A stretch of DNA of 64,000 nt. Source: Rhizobium sp. CG5. GTDB lineage: Bacteria; Pseudomonadota; Alphaproteobacteria; Rhizobiales; Rhizobiaceae. Below are positions 35,008 to 44,278 of this stretch, one piece after another (the first letter of the stretch is position 1; each line of letters starts with the position of its first letter). The notes beneath the pieces are model-generated. The model had not been told where the DNA came from. It worked only from the letters and a program-made list of their open reading frames with translations, and made no database searches. The DNA lies in the NCBI RefSeq assembly GCF_023701945.1, contig NZ_JABAEF010000004.1, forward strand, positions 248,001 to 312,000, given 5' to 3'. Both the position numbers and the translations under genes were made by a program.

Positions 35008-35247
35008 ATGGTCACGATGAATATTTCCCTGCCCGATCAGATGAAGCAATGGGTCGAAAGGCAGACCGAAGGCGGGCGTTACGGCAACGCGAGCGACTAT
35101 GTGCGCGACTTGATTCGTCGCGATCAGGAGCGTGTGATTGGTCTCAGTGAGCTTCAACGTCTCATCGACGAAGGGATCGCGAGCGGTATCGGAACGCGCA
35201 GCCTGGATGAACTCTTGAGTGAAGCGCGTCGTCGGGCGACAAAATGA
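35008..35247 (+). CDS. parD: ParD-family antitoxin
   Basis: 79 aa, ribbon-helix-helix N-terminus (VTMNISLPDQMKQWVERQ, then GNASDYVRDLIRRDQER) and an acidic C-terminal toxin-binding tail. AAAGGAG (34995-35001) sits seven bases before this ATG, so it is preferred to the in-frame ATG at 34990. It overlaps parE by four bases (ATGA), the usual coupling, and would repress its own promoter. Confidence 0.9.
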   Translation: MVTMNISLPDQMKQWVERQTEGGRYGNASDYVRDLIRRDQERVIGLSELQRLIDEGIASGIGTRSLDELLSEARRRATK

Positions 35248-35543
35248 CGTTGCGGCTCAGCGTCGAGGCTGAAGAGGATCTGATTACGATCTATGTTTAC
35301 GGCGCCGCAGCCTTCGGGTCTGCTCAGGCGGAGCGCTACAACGCCGACCTCAGGATGACCTTGGAATTGATCGAGTCAACGCCTCTCATCGCTCATGAAC
35401 GAAATAGGTTCAATCCACCGGTGAGAATCCATCCTCACGCGAGCCATCTTATTATCTATACAAGCGACCAAACCGGCGTGTTCGTGGTTCGCATTCTGCA
35501 CAATCGTCAAAATTGGGCGCAGGTTCTCTCTGACCCCGGATAA
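35244..35543 (+). CDS. parE: ParE/RelE-family toxin
   Basis: 99 aa. The N-terminus LSVEAEEDLITIYVYGAAAFG and the late VRIHPHASHLIIYTS, VFVVRILHNRQNWAQVL match ParE toxins, which inhibit DNA gyrase. It is coupled to parD and followed by the bidirectional-looking hairpin of the lepA terminator. With the nearby ccd module this forms a small toxin-antitoxin cluster. Confidence 0.9.
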   Translation: MTLRLSVEAEEDLITIYVYGAAAFGSAQAERYNADLRMTLELIESTPLIAHERNRFNPPVRIHPHASHLIIYTSDQTGVFVVRILHNRQNWAQVLSDPG

Positions 35544-35567
35544 TAAAAAGAGGCCCGAAGGCCTCTT
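35541..35567 (-). terminator. Rho-independent terminator of lepA
   Basis: Stem AAGAGGCC / GGCCTCTT (35548-35567) with loop CGAA. On the minus strand it is followed by a T-rich run (TTTATTA), so it ends the lepA transcript; it also lies just past the parE stop. Confidence 0.8.
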
Positions 35568-35569
35568 GA

Positions 35570-37396
35570 TCACTCGTCGCTCATCTTCAGCGCCGCGATG
35601 AACGCTTCCTGGGGAATGTCCACCTTGCCGAACTGGCGCATGCGCTTCTTGCCGGCCTTCTGCTTGTCCAAGAGCTTGCGCTTGCGGGTGGCGTCGCCGC
35701 CGTAGCATTTGGCGGTGACGTCCTTGCGCATGGCCGAGATGGTTTCGCGGGCAATGACGTTGCCGCCGATGGCCGCCTGGATCGGGATCTTGAACATGTG
35801 CCGCGGGATCAGGTCCTTCAGCTTCTCGCACATGTCGCGGCCGCGCTTTTCGGCCGCCGAGCGGTGCACCAGCATGGAGAGCGCATCGACCGGCTCGCCA
35901 TTGACCATGATCGACATTTTTACCAGATTGCCTTCGCGATAGCCGTCGAGATGATAGTCGAACGAGGCATAGCCCTTGGAGATCGACTTCAGGCGGTCGT
36001 AGAAATCGAACACCACTTCGTTGAGCGGCAGTTCATAGGTCAGCATGGCGCGCTTGCCGACATAGGTGAGTTCCGTCTGGATGCCGCGGCGGTCCTGGCA
36101 GAGCTTCAGAATGCCGCCGAGATAGTCGTCCGGCGTGAGGATCGTCGCCTTGATCCACGGCTCGTGGATCTCGGAAATCTTCACCACATCGGGCATGTCG
36201 GCCGGATTGTGCAGCTCGCGCTCCGTGCCGTCGGTCATCGACAGCTTGTAGACAACGCTCGGCGCGGTGGCGATCAGATCCAGATCGAATTCGCGTTCCA
36301 GCCGCTCCTGGATGATTTCCAGATGCAATAGGCCGAGGAAGCCGCAGCGGAAGCCGAAGCCGAGCGCGGCCGAACTTTCCATTTCGAACGAGAAGGAGGC
36401 ATCGTTGAGCCGCAGCTTGCCCATGGCGGCGCGCAGATCCTCGAAATCGGCGGCATCGACCGGAAACAGGCCACAGAACACCACCGGCTGGGCCGGTTTG
36501 AAGCCCGGCAGGGCCTGGGCCGTCGGCTTCTTGTCTTCGGTAATCGTATCGCCGACGCGCGTATCGGCCACTTCCTTGATCGAGCCGGTGAAGAAGCCGA
36601 TCTCGCCGGGGCCGAGGCTGTCGACGGCCAGCATCTTCGGCGTCAGAACGCCGACGCGCTCGACCTGGTATTTGGCATCGGTGCCCATCATGCGGATGGT
36701 CTGGCCCTTGGTCAGGACACCATCGAGAATGCGCACCAGAACCATGACGCCGAGATAGGTGTCGTACCAGCTGTCGACCAGCAGCGCCTTCAGCGGGCCC
36801 TTTTCGCCCATTTCGCTTTTCGGCGCCGGCAATTGGTGGACGATGGCTTCCAGCACGTCGGGAATGCCAAGGCCCGTCTTGGCCGAAATCAGCACGGCCT
36901 GGGAGGCGTCGATGCCGATCACTTCCTCGATCTGCTCGCGGATGCGGTCGGGTTCCGCGGCCGGCAGGTCGATCTTGTTGAGGACGGTGACGATCTCGTG
37001 GTTGTTGTCGATCGCCTGATAGACATTGGCCAGCGTCTGCGCTTCCACACCTTGGGAGGCGTCAACCACAAGCAGTGAGCCTTCGCAGGCCGACAGCGAC
37101 CGCGACACTTCATAGGCGAAGTCGACATGGCCGGGTGTGTCGATCAGATTGAGGATATAGGTCTCGCCATTGTTGGCCTTGTAGTGCAACCGCACCGTCT
37201 GGGCCTTGATGGTAATGCCGCGCTCGCGCTCGATATCCATCGAATCCAGCACCTGCTCGGACATGTCGCGTTCGGCAAGGCCGCCGGTCGTCTGGATCAG
37301 GCGATCGGCCAGCGTCGACTTGCCGTGGTCGATATGGGCCACGATCGAGAAGTTGCGGATATGGTCAAGGGGCGTGCGGGTCGAATTTGTGCTCAT
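35570..37396 (-). CDS. lepA: Elongation factor 4 (LepA)
   Basis: 608 aa translational GTPase that binds stalled or stressed ribosomes. G1 [14 protein letters not shown] (residues about 17-30), the switch region [13 protein letters not shown]3 DTPGHVDF, G4 NKIDLP and the LepA-specific C-terminal domain ([20 protein letters not shown]) are present. The start is set at [16 protein letters not shown]; a longer in-frame N-terminal extension has no support. Confidence 0.96.
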   Translation of the reverse strand: MSTNSTRTPLDHIRNFSIVAHIDHGKSTLADRLIQTTGGLAERDMSEQVLDSMDIERERGITIKAQTVRLHYKANNGETYILNLIDTPGHVDFAYEVSRSLSACEGSLLVVDASQGVEAQTLANVYQAIDNNHEIVTVLNKIDLPAAEPDRIREQIEEVIGIDASQAVLISAKTGLGIPDVLEAIVHQLPAPKSEMGEKGPLKALLVDSWYDTYLGVMVLVRILDGVLTKGQTIRMMGTDAKYQVERVGVLTPKMLAVDSLGPGEIGFFTGSIKEVADTRVGDTITEDKKPTAQALPGFKPAQPVVFCGLFPVDAADFEDLRAAMGKLRLNDASFSFEMESSAALGFGFRCGFLGLLHLEIIQERLEREFDLDLIATAPSVVYKLSMTDGTERELHNPADMPDVVKISEIHEPWIKATILTPDDYLGGILKLCQDRRGIQTELTYVGKRAMLTYELPLNEVVFDFYDRLKSISKGYASFDYHLDGYREGNLVKMSIMVNGEPVDALSMLVHRSAAEKRGRDMCEKLKDLIPRHMFKIPIQAAIGGNVIARETISAMRKDVTAKCYGGDATRKRKLLDKQKAGKKRMRQFGKVDIPQEAFIAALKMSDE

Positions 37397-37532
37397 GCGC
37401 CCGCATACAATGGAACCTCCTAAACTGCAAAGAATTTTACCGATCGTGCCCGGCGAAATGCAATGAATGCCGGCCATTTGCGATCAAGGACGTGGCAAAT
37501 GCCGACCAGTCGCGAATGTCCGGGTGAGGTTT

Positions 37533-39047
37533 TCAGAAGATCAGGAAATCACCTGCCGTCAGTTTGAGGTGCGCGTCGAGTTCGGCGAACTGGATCGCCG
37601 CACCCTTGCCGGAGCTGTCGGTATCGTAGAACAGATCGCCCGTCTTGCTGTTATAGATGATCCGATCGCTGGCATCGGCCGCCTTTGTGCCGATGACGAA
37701 GGCGGTCGCTTTCAGGGACCCCGTCGGCAGTCGCGTAAAGATATCCTGGTCCAGCAGGATCCGGTCGTCGGTCACGCTGAAATCGGCCACCGTATCGCTA
37801 TTCGTTGTGCCAAGTCGGGTGTCGAAGATAAACTGATCCTTGCCGCTCCCACCGGTCAGCGTGTCGTGTCCTGCGCCCCCGAAGAGCTTGTCATTGCCGG
37901 TGCCGCCGGACAGTTTGTCATTGCCAGTGCTGCCCCACAACCGATCATCGCCGTCGCGCCCGAACAGCGTATCATGGCCGCTGCGTCCGGAGATCCTATC
38001 GTTGCCGGCCAGGCCATCGATCCGGTCGGTGAGTGTCGAGCCGCGCAGCACATCCGCCTGCGCCGTGGGCCGGATATAGGCGGGATCGCCATCATAGGTG
38101 CCGACCAGCCGGTCGAGATCGCGTTCAGGCGCGGCGAACGGTATGAAGCCGTCGGCCAGCACCATCTCGTTGAACGCCGCGACGCGACTGGCGCCGCTGA
38201 TATAGTCGACGACGAAGACGGGGATGCCCTTGTCGACGAAATCGCGCTTCAGCACGGCGATCGTCTCCTCATCAGGCCGCAGCGCATTGTTCTCGTCCTT
38301 GTCGCCGCGATAGTAGAGATCCTCGACCGCAATGCCGCCGATGGCATTGAGATAGGCCCGTTTGCGCGCCGTATCGGTGCCGAGATCGTCGAGGATCCAG
38401 GCGCCGTTCTGCGGAATGACGAAGAAGTCTGGATTGGTCTCGCGGGCATGTTCGGTCATGGCCACCACAAAGTCGACCATACGCTGGGCGGCCTGTTTGG
38501 CATTGGCCGGATCGCCGGCCTGGCGGTCGGCCGGTTTGACTTCGGCGCCCCAGAAATAATAGGCGTCGACGATATCCAGATAGGCGGCGTCGAAGCCGGC
38601 CTTGACGATAGCGTCGAGATCCCCGGTCTTGCTGTCGTTGAACATGGTGTCCTGCCAGTCCTGGTCCCAGTAGCGCACCTTGCGTGATTCCGGCCAGTCG
38701 GGATTGAGAGGCCCCAGCCAGTCCGGCGCCTCGTCGGTCAATCGGCCGGTGGCCTTGCCGGTCGTCGTCCAGTCGCTGTCCCAGTAATCGCGGAAATCTG
38801 AAGCCTCGCCGATCGAGATATAGGAGACCACCACCGATCGCCCGCCCATGCCGTCCTTCATGCGGGTCACCTCGGCCTCGCTAAAGCGACCGGCATTGGT
38901 GCCGTCGCGCGAGGAATCGATGACGAGCAGATCATGGGTGGCCGAGATCAGCAGGCTGACGTTCTGCGGATCGCCGTTCAGTCCCTGCAGCTGGTAGCCC
39001 CAGTTGTCGACAGTCACCACGCCGGTAGAGGTCTTGAACTGGAGCAT
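37533..39047 (-). CDS. TM1410/GH114-like extracellular protein with RTX calcium-binding repeats
   Basis: 504 aa. Residues about 10-330 form a TIM-barrel-like region of the TM1410/MJ1477 (GH114, endo-alpha-1,4-polygalactosaminidase-like) type: VVSYISIGEASDFRDYW, GFDAAYLDIVDAYYFW, FFVIPQNGAWILDDL and VFVVDYISGA. The C-terminal part carries at least five GGxGxDxLx nonapeptides (GLAGNDRISG through GGSGKDQFIF), which bind calcium after type I secretion. No N-terminal signal peptide is seen, consistent with a type I export signal at the C-terminus. No secretion genes lie nearby. It may act on a hexosamine-containing polysaccharide. Confidence 0.82.
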   Translation of the reverse strand: MLQFKTSTGVVTVDNWGYQLQGLNGDPQNVSLLISATHDLLVIDSSRDGTNAGRFSEAEVTRMKDGMGGRSVVVSYISIGEASDFRDYWDSDWTTTGKATGRLTDEAPDWLGPLNPDWPESRKVRYWDQDWQDTMFNDSKTGDLDAIVKAGFDAAYLDIVDAYYFWGAEVKPADRQAGDPANAKQAAQRMVDFVVAMTEHARETNPDFFVIPQNGAWILDDLGTDTARKRAYLNAIGGIAVEDLYYRGDKDENNALRPDEETIAVLKRDFVDKGIPVFVVDYISGASRVAAFNEMVLADGFIPFAAPERDLDRLVGTYDGDPAYIRPTAQADVLRGSTLTDRIDGLAGNDRISGRSGHDTLFGRDGDDRLWGSTGNDKLSGGTGNDKLFGGAGHDTLTGGSGKDQFIFDTRLGTTNSDTVADFSVTDDRILLDQDIFTRLPTGSLKATAFVIGTKAADASDRIIYNSKTGDLFYDTDSSGKGAAIQFAELDAHLKLTAGDFLIF

Positions 39048-39197
39048 GATGCGATCCCGCTTTCCTGTGTCAGGCAAGGTGAATAGACGATTTCCCTGCC
39101 TGAGGGATAGCCAGACTATGCCAACAGCCTAAATGAACTCTTGCCCGGAACTGCGGAAGGGCGAAACACAGCGAATTTGCCGCGCGAAGCGTCGAAT

Positions 39198-40457
39198 TCA
39201 GCGAGTGGCGTCGTCAGCCTTGTCGTCGTCCACCAAGGCGCCGGCATTCGGCACCTGAGCGCTCATCAGTTCGAAGCCCTCGCCCTGGCCGCTCGCACTT
39301 TCCGGCCGTCCGTAGAGCCGGAAGGCGACGAACCCCGCATAGGCCAGCGACACCGCCATGGCGGCATAGATGAAGGTTTGCGGTCCGAACACCGGCGTCA
39401 GCAGGGTAATGCCGAGCGGGACGAGGGTGGCCGCCGTCGACCACGCCACCAGCAGGGTCGAGGACAGCGAGACGAAATCGCCGGGTTCCGTTCGGTCATT
39501 GGCATGGGCATTGGCGATCGAATAGACCGTTTCGACCGACCCGGCAAAGATCGCAAAGACCAGCATCAACAGCGGCAACTGGCTGAACGGCACGCCCAGC
39601 GCAACGACGGAAATCGCCGCGATGATCAGGCAGGTAGCGATCAGCACGATGCGCCGGTCGATACGGTCGGACAGGGTGCCCATCGGGTACTGGATGGCGA
39701 TCAGGCCGAACTGCATGACGAACATCAAAAGCGCGACGTCTTTCTGGCTGGCGCCGTCGGCGGCCGCATAGATCGGCGTAAAACCCTGAACCGCCATCGA
39801 CAGTCCCCCGGCGGCGAGCACGCCCACCAGGCCGACGGGCGAATTCTTCCAGGCGAGCCGAAGGTCGATGCTGACCCTGGCCGGTGCCGGAGGTGTCGGC
39901 AGGCGTGTGAGGCCGATCGGCAGAATGGCCAGCGCGGTAAAGGCGACGGTGACCAGCGGGGCAATATTGCCGGCTGCCGGGATCTCGCCGAACAGCCAGG
40001 CGCCGAAACCCATGCCGAACACATAGGCCATGTAAAAGGTCGACATGGCCTTGCCGCGCCAGGAATTGGCAGCGGCATGGTTGAGCCAGCTCTGCGAGAT
40101 GATGAAATTGGCATTGCCGGCACAGCCATAGAGGCCACGGGCCAAGACCCAGGCCAGCGGATGCACGCCGAACGCGATGATCACGGCGGCCAGAATGACC
40201 AGCGCCATCGAGCAGGCAAACAGCCGGGCATGGCCGACACGGCGGATCAGCGGTCCGGCGATGACGCAGCCGATCAGCCCGCCGAGAGCAACCGCGGTGA
40301 CCGCCGCGCCGGAAATCCAGGTCGGCGCCTTCTCGGTCGCCAGCACGAAAGGCACATAGGCGAACATCATGCCGTTGCCGACCGCCACCGCCGTCATGGA
40401 GGCGACGATGCTGACGATGGAGAGCGGCGATGCCGGCTTGGACGCGGTGTCGGCCAT
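39198..40457 (-). CDS. MFS transporter
   Basis: 419 aa with twelve predicted membrane helices (for example VVSLMTAVAV-like first helix, ALGGLIGCVIAGPLIRRVGHARLF between helices 2 and 3, GLIAIQYPMGTLSDRIDRRIV between 8 and 9). The two RxGRR-like loop motifs mark it as a major-facilitator carrier. The C-terminal tail is acidic and cytoplasmic. Substrate unknown, and no regulator is adjacent. Confidence 0.88.
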   Translation of the reverse strand: MADTASKPASPLSIVSIVASMTAVAVGNGMMFAYVPFVLATEKAPTWISGAAVTAVALGGLIGCVIAGPLIRRVGHARLFACSMALVILAAVIIAFGVHPLAWVLARGLYGCAGNANFIISQSWLNHAAANSWRGKAMSTFYMAYVFGMGFGAWLFGEIPAAGNIAPLVTVAFTALAILPIGLTRLPTPPAPARVSIDLRLAWKNSPVGLVGVLAAGGLSMAVQGFTPIYAAADGASQKDVALLMFVMQFGLIAIQYPMGTLSDRIDRRIVLIATCLIIAAISVVALGVPFSQLPLLMLVFAIFAGSVETVYSIANAHANDRTEPGDFVSLSSTLLVAWSTAATLVPLGITLLTPVFGPQTFIYAAMAVSLAYAGFVAFRLYGRPESASGQGEGFELMSAQVPNAGALVDDDKADDATR

Positions 40458-40644
40458 CGGGATTGCTTTCGAAGATCTGGAGGGGGCGCCGGACGCGGCG
40501 AATCGCCTATGAAAGCGCCAGTCTATCCGATCGGGGGTGACGGAAAAGAGCCGTCAACGACCATTCCCGCGTCGCAAGTCGGGCATGCGACGCCCCGGTG
40601 GGCAGGCCTGGGGGCCGCGCCACCGGGGCTGAAAAGATGCGGCA

Positions 40645-41544
40645 TCAGCCCTGCAGCGCCGTCACCATCGTGCGGGCAATCTCGGCCAAGGCCGCATTGC
40701 GGTCGTCCATGGATGCCTTGGTCTCGGTGATATAGACCGCGATGAAGACCGGCTTGCGCGCCGGCGGCCAGATCACGGCAATGTCGTTGGCGGTGCCGAG
40801 CCGGCCGCTGCCGGTCTTGTCGCCCACCACCCAGTCGCGTGGAAGGCCGGCCCGGAGTTTTCCCCCGCCCGTGGTATTGGCAATCATCCAGGCCGACAGT
40901 TGCTGGCGCGACTGTGGGGTCAGGACATCACCGGTGATAAGTGTCTGCAGGGTTTTGGCCATGGCAGCCGGCGTCGTGGTGTCACGCGGATCGCCGGGCT
41001 GGGCCTCGTTGAGTTCAGGTTCCCATCGATCAAGCCGGGTTGTTTCATCGCCGATCGACCGGAAAAACCGGGTCTGGCCTTCCGGTCCGCCGAGGCTTTT
41101 GAGGATCAGGTTGGCGGCAGTATTGTCGCTGAGGGTCACAGCCGCCGCGCAAAGCTCTCTCATGGTCATGAAGCCGCCAATCCGTTTTTCAGCCGCGGGC
41201 GCATGGTCGATGATGTCGTCGGCGCTGATCTTGATACGGCGGCTAAGATCCTCCTCGCCGGCGTCGACCCGGGCAAGAACCGCGGCGCTGGCAATCGCCT
41301 TGAAGGTGCTGCACATCGCAAAGCGCTCGTCGCCGCGATGGCTCCATTGCCGGCCGGTTTGCGTATCGAGGATGGCGACGCCGAGACGCGCAGTGATGCG
41401 GCGTTCGATCTGCTGCAGAGTTGCTGCCATGGGGTCTTCAGCAGCGATTGCCCCTGTGGCAAGACCGGCTGGCGCCAGGACTCCCGCTGCAAGAAGCGAG
41501 CTGGCGGCCATCGAAAAGCGCCGCCGTGTCAGGATGATGGACAT
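40645..41544 (-). CDS. bla: Class A beta-lactamase
   Basis: 299 aa serine beta-lactamase. A twin-arginine-like signal (TRRRFSMAASSLLAAGVL) precedes the active-site STFK (MCSTFKAIA), the SDN loop (LSDNTAAN), the omega-loop Glu region RWEPELNEA and KTG (VGDKTGSGRLG). Although a Cys precedes the active-site Ser, the position after KTGS is Gly, so the Cys pair of class A carbapenemases is absent. The ATG at 41544 is supported by AGGGA. A truncated AmpR-type regulator lies divergently 20 bases away. Confidence 0.93.
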   Translation of the reverse strand: MSIILTRRRFSMAASSLLAAGVLAPAGLATGAIAAEDPMAATLQQIERRITARLGVAILDTQTGRQWSHRGDERFAMCSTFKAIASAAVLARVDAGEEDLSRRIKISADDIIDHAPAAEKRIGGFMTMRELCAAAVTLSDNTAANLILKSLGGPEGQTRFFRSIGDETTRLDRWEPELNEAQPGDPRDTTTPAAMAKTLQTLITGDVLTPQSRQQLSAWMIANTTGGGKLRAGLPRDWVVGDKTGSGRLGTANDIAVIWPPARKPVFIAVYITETKASMDDRNAALAEIARTMVTALQG

Positions 41545-41563
41545 GGTCAATCCCTATTCTTGA

Positions 41564-41797
41564 TTGCGCCCGGCCAGCCTGCCGAAAGGCATCGTGTTTG
41601 ATTCGACGCTGGCGCCGCCGATGATGTTTACCCGTCTGCTGTCGTCAGGCGCCGTCACGCAGCCGTTCGAACTCACCACCTCGATGGGCAGCTATTGGCT
41701 GACGCGCCTGAAATCGGCCACGCCGACACCGGCCATGCTGGCCTTTGAGACCTGGATCCTGCCGCAGGCCGATCCTTTGAATGCGGCGGTCGCTTGA
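41564..41797 (+). pseudogene. C-terminal remnant of an AmpR-like LysR regulator
   Basis: About 77 codons matching the end of the effector domain of AmpR/GcvA-type LysR proteins: LPKGIVFDST and LLSSGAVTQPFELTTSMGSY, WLTRLKSATPTPAMLAFETW. The first ~200 residues, including the HTH, are missing. A second, internal gap is suggested where STLAPPMMF joins parts normally about 15 residues apart. The frame opens with TTG just after a stop. Its position, divergent from a class A beta-lactamase, is the classic ampR-bla arrangement. Confidence 0.75.
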
Positions 41798-41834
41798 GGG
41801 CCGCCGCATCCGTCTTAGAGGCAAACAGCGTTTG

Positions 41835-42800
41835 TCAGCGTTCGCCAAGCCCGGTGGCCACCACAGAGACCCGGAACACGCCATCGAGACGCTTGTCGAA
41901 GATCGCACCGACGACGATATCCGCATCGTCATAGACCTCGTCGCGGATACGGGCGGCGGCCTCGTCGACCTCGAACAGCGTCATGTCCATGCCGCCGGAA
42001 ATCGAGATCAGCACGCCGCGCGCACCGCGCATCGAGACTTCGTCAAGCAGCGGATTGGCGATCGCCGCTTCGGCGGCCCGCATGGCCCGGCCTTCGCCGG
42101 TCGCCTCGCCGGTGCCCATCATCGCCCGGCCCATGCCCTTCATCACCGATTTGACATCGGCGAAGTCGAGATTGATCAGGCCTTCCTGAACGATCAGGTC
42201 GGTGATGCAGCTGACGCCCGAATAGAGCACCCGGTCGGCGATCACGAAAGCATCGGCAAAGGTCGTCTTGGCGTCGGCTATGCGAAACAGGTTCTGGTTG
42301 GGAATGACGATGACCGTATCGGCCGCTTCGCGAAGCCGCTCGATGCCTTCCTCGGCGGCCTTCATGCGGCGCTGGCCTTCAAAGGTGAAGGGTTTCGTCA
42401 CGACGCCGACCGTCAGGATGCCGGCCTCGCGGGCCGCACGCGCGATGACAGGCGCTGCACCGGTGCCGGTGCCGCCGCCCATGCCGGCCGTCACGAAGCA
42501 CATATGCGTGCCGGCCAGGTGGTCCATCACCTCATGCAGGGATTCCTCGGCGGCTGCCCGTCCGGTCTCGGGAATGGAACCGGCGCCCAGACCCTCGGTC
42601 ATTTCTGCGCCGAGCTGGATGATTCGCGACGCCTTCGACATGGTCAGCGCCTGGGCATCGGTGTTCGCCGCCACGAATTCCGCACCTTCCAGGCCTTCGG
42701 CGATCATGTTGTTGACCGCATTGCCGCCGCCGCCGCCAACCCCGATCACGGTGATTTTCGGCCGCATTTCCTCGATTTTCGATCTCTTCAGTTCGTTCAT
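41835..42800 (-). CDS. ftsZ2: FtsZ2, short tubulin-like FtsZ paralogue
   Basis: 321 aa. The GTP-binding core is intact: [25 protein letters not shown], the tubulin signature [15 protein letters not shown] and [22 protein letters not shown]. It ends shortly after the GTPase core and lacks the linker and conserved C-terminal peptide that bind FtsA/ZipA, as does FtsZ2 of Sinorhizobium meliloti. The true cell-division FtsZ is longer and lies elsewhere. AAGGAGAG sets the ATG at 42800. Confidence 0.92.
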   Translation of the reverse strand: MNELKRSKIEEMRPKITVIGVGGGGGNAVNNMIAEGLEGAEFVAANTDAQALTMSKASRIIQLGAEMTEGLGAGSIPETGRAAAEESLHEVMDHLAGTHMCFVTAGMGGGTGTGAAPVIARAAREAGILTVGVVTKPFTFEGQRRMKAAEEGIERLREAADTVIVIPNQNLFRIADAKTTFADAFVIADRVLYSGVSCITDLIVQEGLINLDFADVKSVMKGMGRAMMGTGEATGEGRAMRAAEAAIANPLLDEVSMRGARGVLISISGGMDMTLFEVDEAAARIRDEVYDDADIVVGAIFDKRLDGVFRVSVVATGLGER

Positions 42801-43002
42801 GCCACTCTCCTTGGGCAATTGACGCCGGTTCCAGCCTGGGTCTTCGGGACGGCATTCTGTGAGGGAGCCGCATGCGAATCATGCCTTGCCATCTGGCACG
42901 GGAAAAAGGCCGGGAATGGGCAGAAGCGCAAGAGGGCAAATCCGGATAAATTCCCGCCACCGCACAATAGGATTTTAACGCGCCCGGCGATAGGCTCTTG
43001 AC

Positions 43003-43037
43003 TCCATTATCGTATCCATGAATTCTATGATAATGGA
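43003..43037. promoter_or_regulatory. Palindromic operator at the XRE-cupin gene start
   Basis: Perfect inverted repeat TCCATTATC (43003-43011) and GATAATGGA (43029-43037), next to a TTGACT hexamer (42998-43003). It spans the candidate start codons of the XRE-cupin regulator, which suggests tight autorepression. Inferred. Confidence 0.45.
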
Positions 43038-43611
43038 AAGATCCGAAGAGCATTTCACTCGAAACATTGCAGCCCAGGTCAAGGCTCTGCGGATGGCCCG
43101 GGCCATGACGATCGAGGATCTGGCCGACCTCTCGGGCGTCAGCCGGGCGATGATCTCGCGCATCGAGCGCTCCCAGGCCAGCCCGACGGCAGCCCTGCTC
43201 GCCAGGCTGTGCTCGGCTCTCGGCCTCTCGCTATCGGCATTTTTCGAGGAAACCGAGACGACGGGTTCGCCATTGGCCAGGCGCGAAACCCAGGCGGTGT
43301 GGCGCGATCCTGAGACCGGCTATCGCCGTCGCTCCGTCTCGCCGCCCGGTACCGGCGCGCGGGTCGATGTCGTCGAGGTCGAGTTTCCGCCCGGCGCCAC
43401 GGTGCGCTTTGCCGCCCAGCCTGCCAGCCGCAACCAGTGGCAGCATGTCTGGCTGTTCGAGGGCGAGATGGAGCTCGCGGTCGGCGATGAGACCTATCGG
43501 CTCACCCCCGGCGATTGCCTGCACATGAACATCGGTGAAGTCCATTCCTTCCACAATCCGACACCCATGCCCTCCCGCTATGCCGTGATCATCGATCTCG
43601 GCGGCCGGTGA
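43018..43611 (+). CDS. XRE-family regulator with C-terminal cupin domain
   Basis: Up to 197 aa. N-terminal HTH_3 (about residues 18-75: MARAMTIEDLADLSGVSRAM, ISRIERSQASPTAALLARLC) and a cupin_2 sensor domain (about 110-195: VEFPPGATVRF, WLFEGEMELAVGDETYRL, HMNIGEVHSFHNP). Such proteins often control acetyltransferase or amino-acid genes. The start is uncertain: in-frame ATGs at 43018, 43027 and 43033 all lack a clear ribosome-binding site, and family length favours 43033. An inverted repeat spans this zone. A GNAT gene follows 30 bases later. Confidence 0.85.
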   Translation: MNSMIMERSEEHFTRNIAAQVKALRMARAMTIEDLADLSGVSRAMISRIERSQASPTAALLARLCSALGLSLSAFFEETETTGSPLARRETQAVWRDPETGYRRRSVSPPGTGARVDVVEVEFPPGATVRFAAQPASRNQWQHVWLFEGEMELAVGDETYRLTPGDCLHMNIGEVHSFHNPTPMPSRYAVIIDLGGR

Positions 43612-43641
43612 GCGGTTCATTTTTGCCCCATGGAGTTCCCA

Positions 43642-44160
43642 ATGACGACCATCCGCCTGCTCACCGAAGCCGAAACCCTGAAAGCACTGCCCGACCTCTG
43701 CGAAATCCTGTCCGATTGCGTCAACGGCGGCGCCTCGGTCGGTTTCATGGAGCCCTATCAGCCGTCGGATGCCAGACCGTTCTGGCAGGCTGTGGCGCGG
43801 GCGGTGGGGGCCGGTGATGTGCTTTTGATCGTGGCGGAGATCGAGGGCCGTGTGGTCGGCACCGTGCAGATAGGCTTTGCGGCCATGCCCAACCAGCCGC
43901 ACCGCGCCGACCTGAAGAAGCTGCTGGTGCATTCGGACAATCGCGGTCTCGGCCTGGCGCGCCAGCTGATGGCGTTTGCCGAACGCGAGGCGGCCCGCAA
44001 CCGCAAGACCCTGCTGGTACTCGACACCGCGACCGGCGAGCCGGCCGAAGCGATCTATGAGAAGCTCGGCTGGATCCGGGCCGGCGTCGTGCCCGACTAC
44101 GCGCTGTTTCCCGACGGCCGCTTCTGCGACACGACGATCTTCTACAAGCGGATCGCCTGA
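43642..44160 (+). CDS. GNAT-family N-acetyltransferase
   Basis: 172 aa GNAT fold with the acetyl-CoA loop VHSDNRGLGLARQLMAFAER (motif A, about residues 98-117) preceded by the beta4 strand and ADLKKLLV, and the late LGWIRAGVVPDYALFPDGRF. GGAG lies six bases ahead of the chosen ATG; the ATG 12 bases upstream lacks a site. It is likely cotranscribed with, and controlled by, the preceding XRE-cupin regulator. Acceptor unknown. Confidence 0.88.
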   Translation: MTTIRLLTEAETLKALPDLCEILSDCVNGGASVGFMEPYQPSDARPFWQAVARAVGAGDVLLIVAEIEGRVVGTVQIGFAAMPNQPHRADLKKLLVHSDNRGLGLARQLMAFAEREAARNRKTLLVLDTATGEPAEAIYEKLGWIRAGVVPDYALFPDGRFCDTTIFYKRIA

Positions 44161-44278
44161 CCTGGGGCGTCGCGATTTTTGGTCGCCCGACCGAAATCTG
44201 GTCGTCGCAATCTTGTAAAGCCGATCGCTTCGACGCTACCTTTCCCGGATCGATATCGGCCCGGGAAAGTGAAACCTC

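Noticed and set aside
39141..40730. 529-codon plus-strand frame opposite the MFS gene
   Set aside because: Composition is repetitive His/Arg/Gln/Asp typical of antisense; the minus-strand MFS protein is unmistakable.
40645..41544. Possible class A carbapenemase because of the Cys before the active-site Ser
   Set aside because: The partner Cys after the KTG motif is Gly here, so the typical carbapenemase disulfide is missing.
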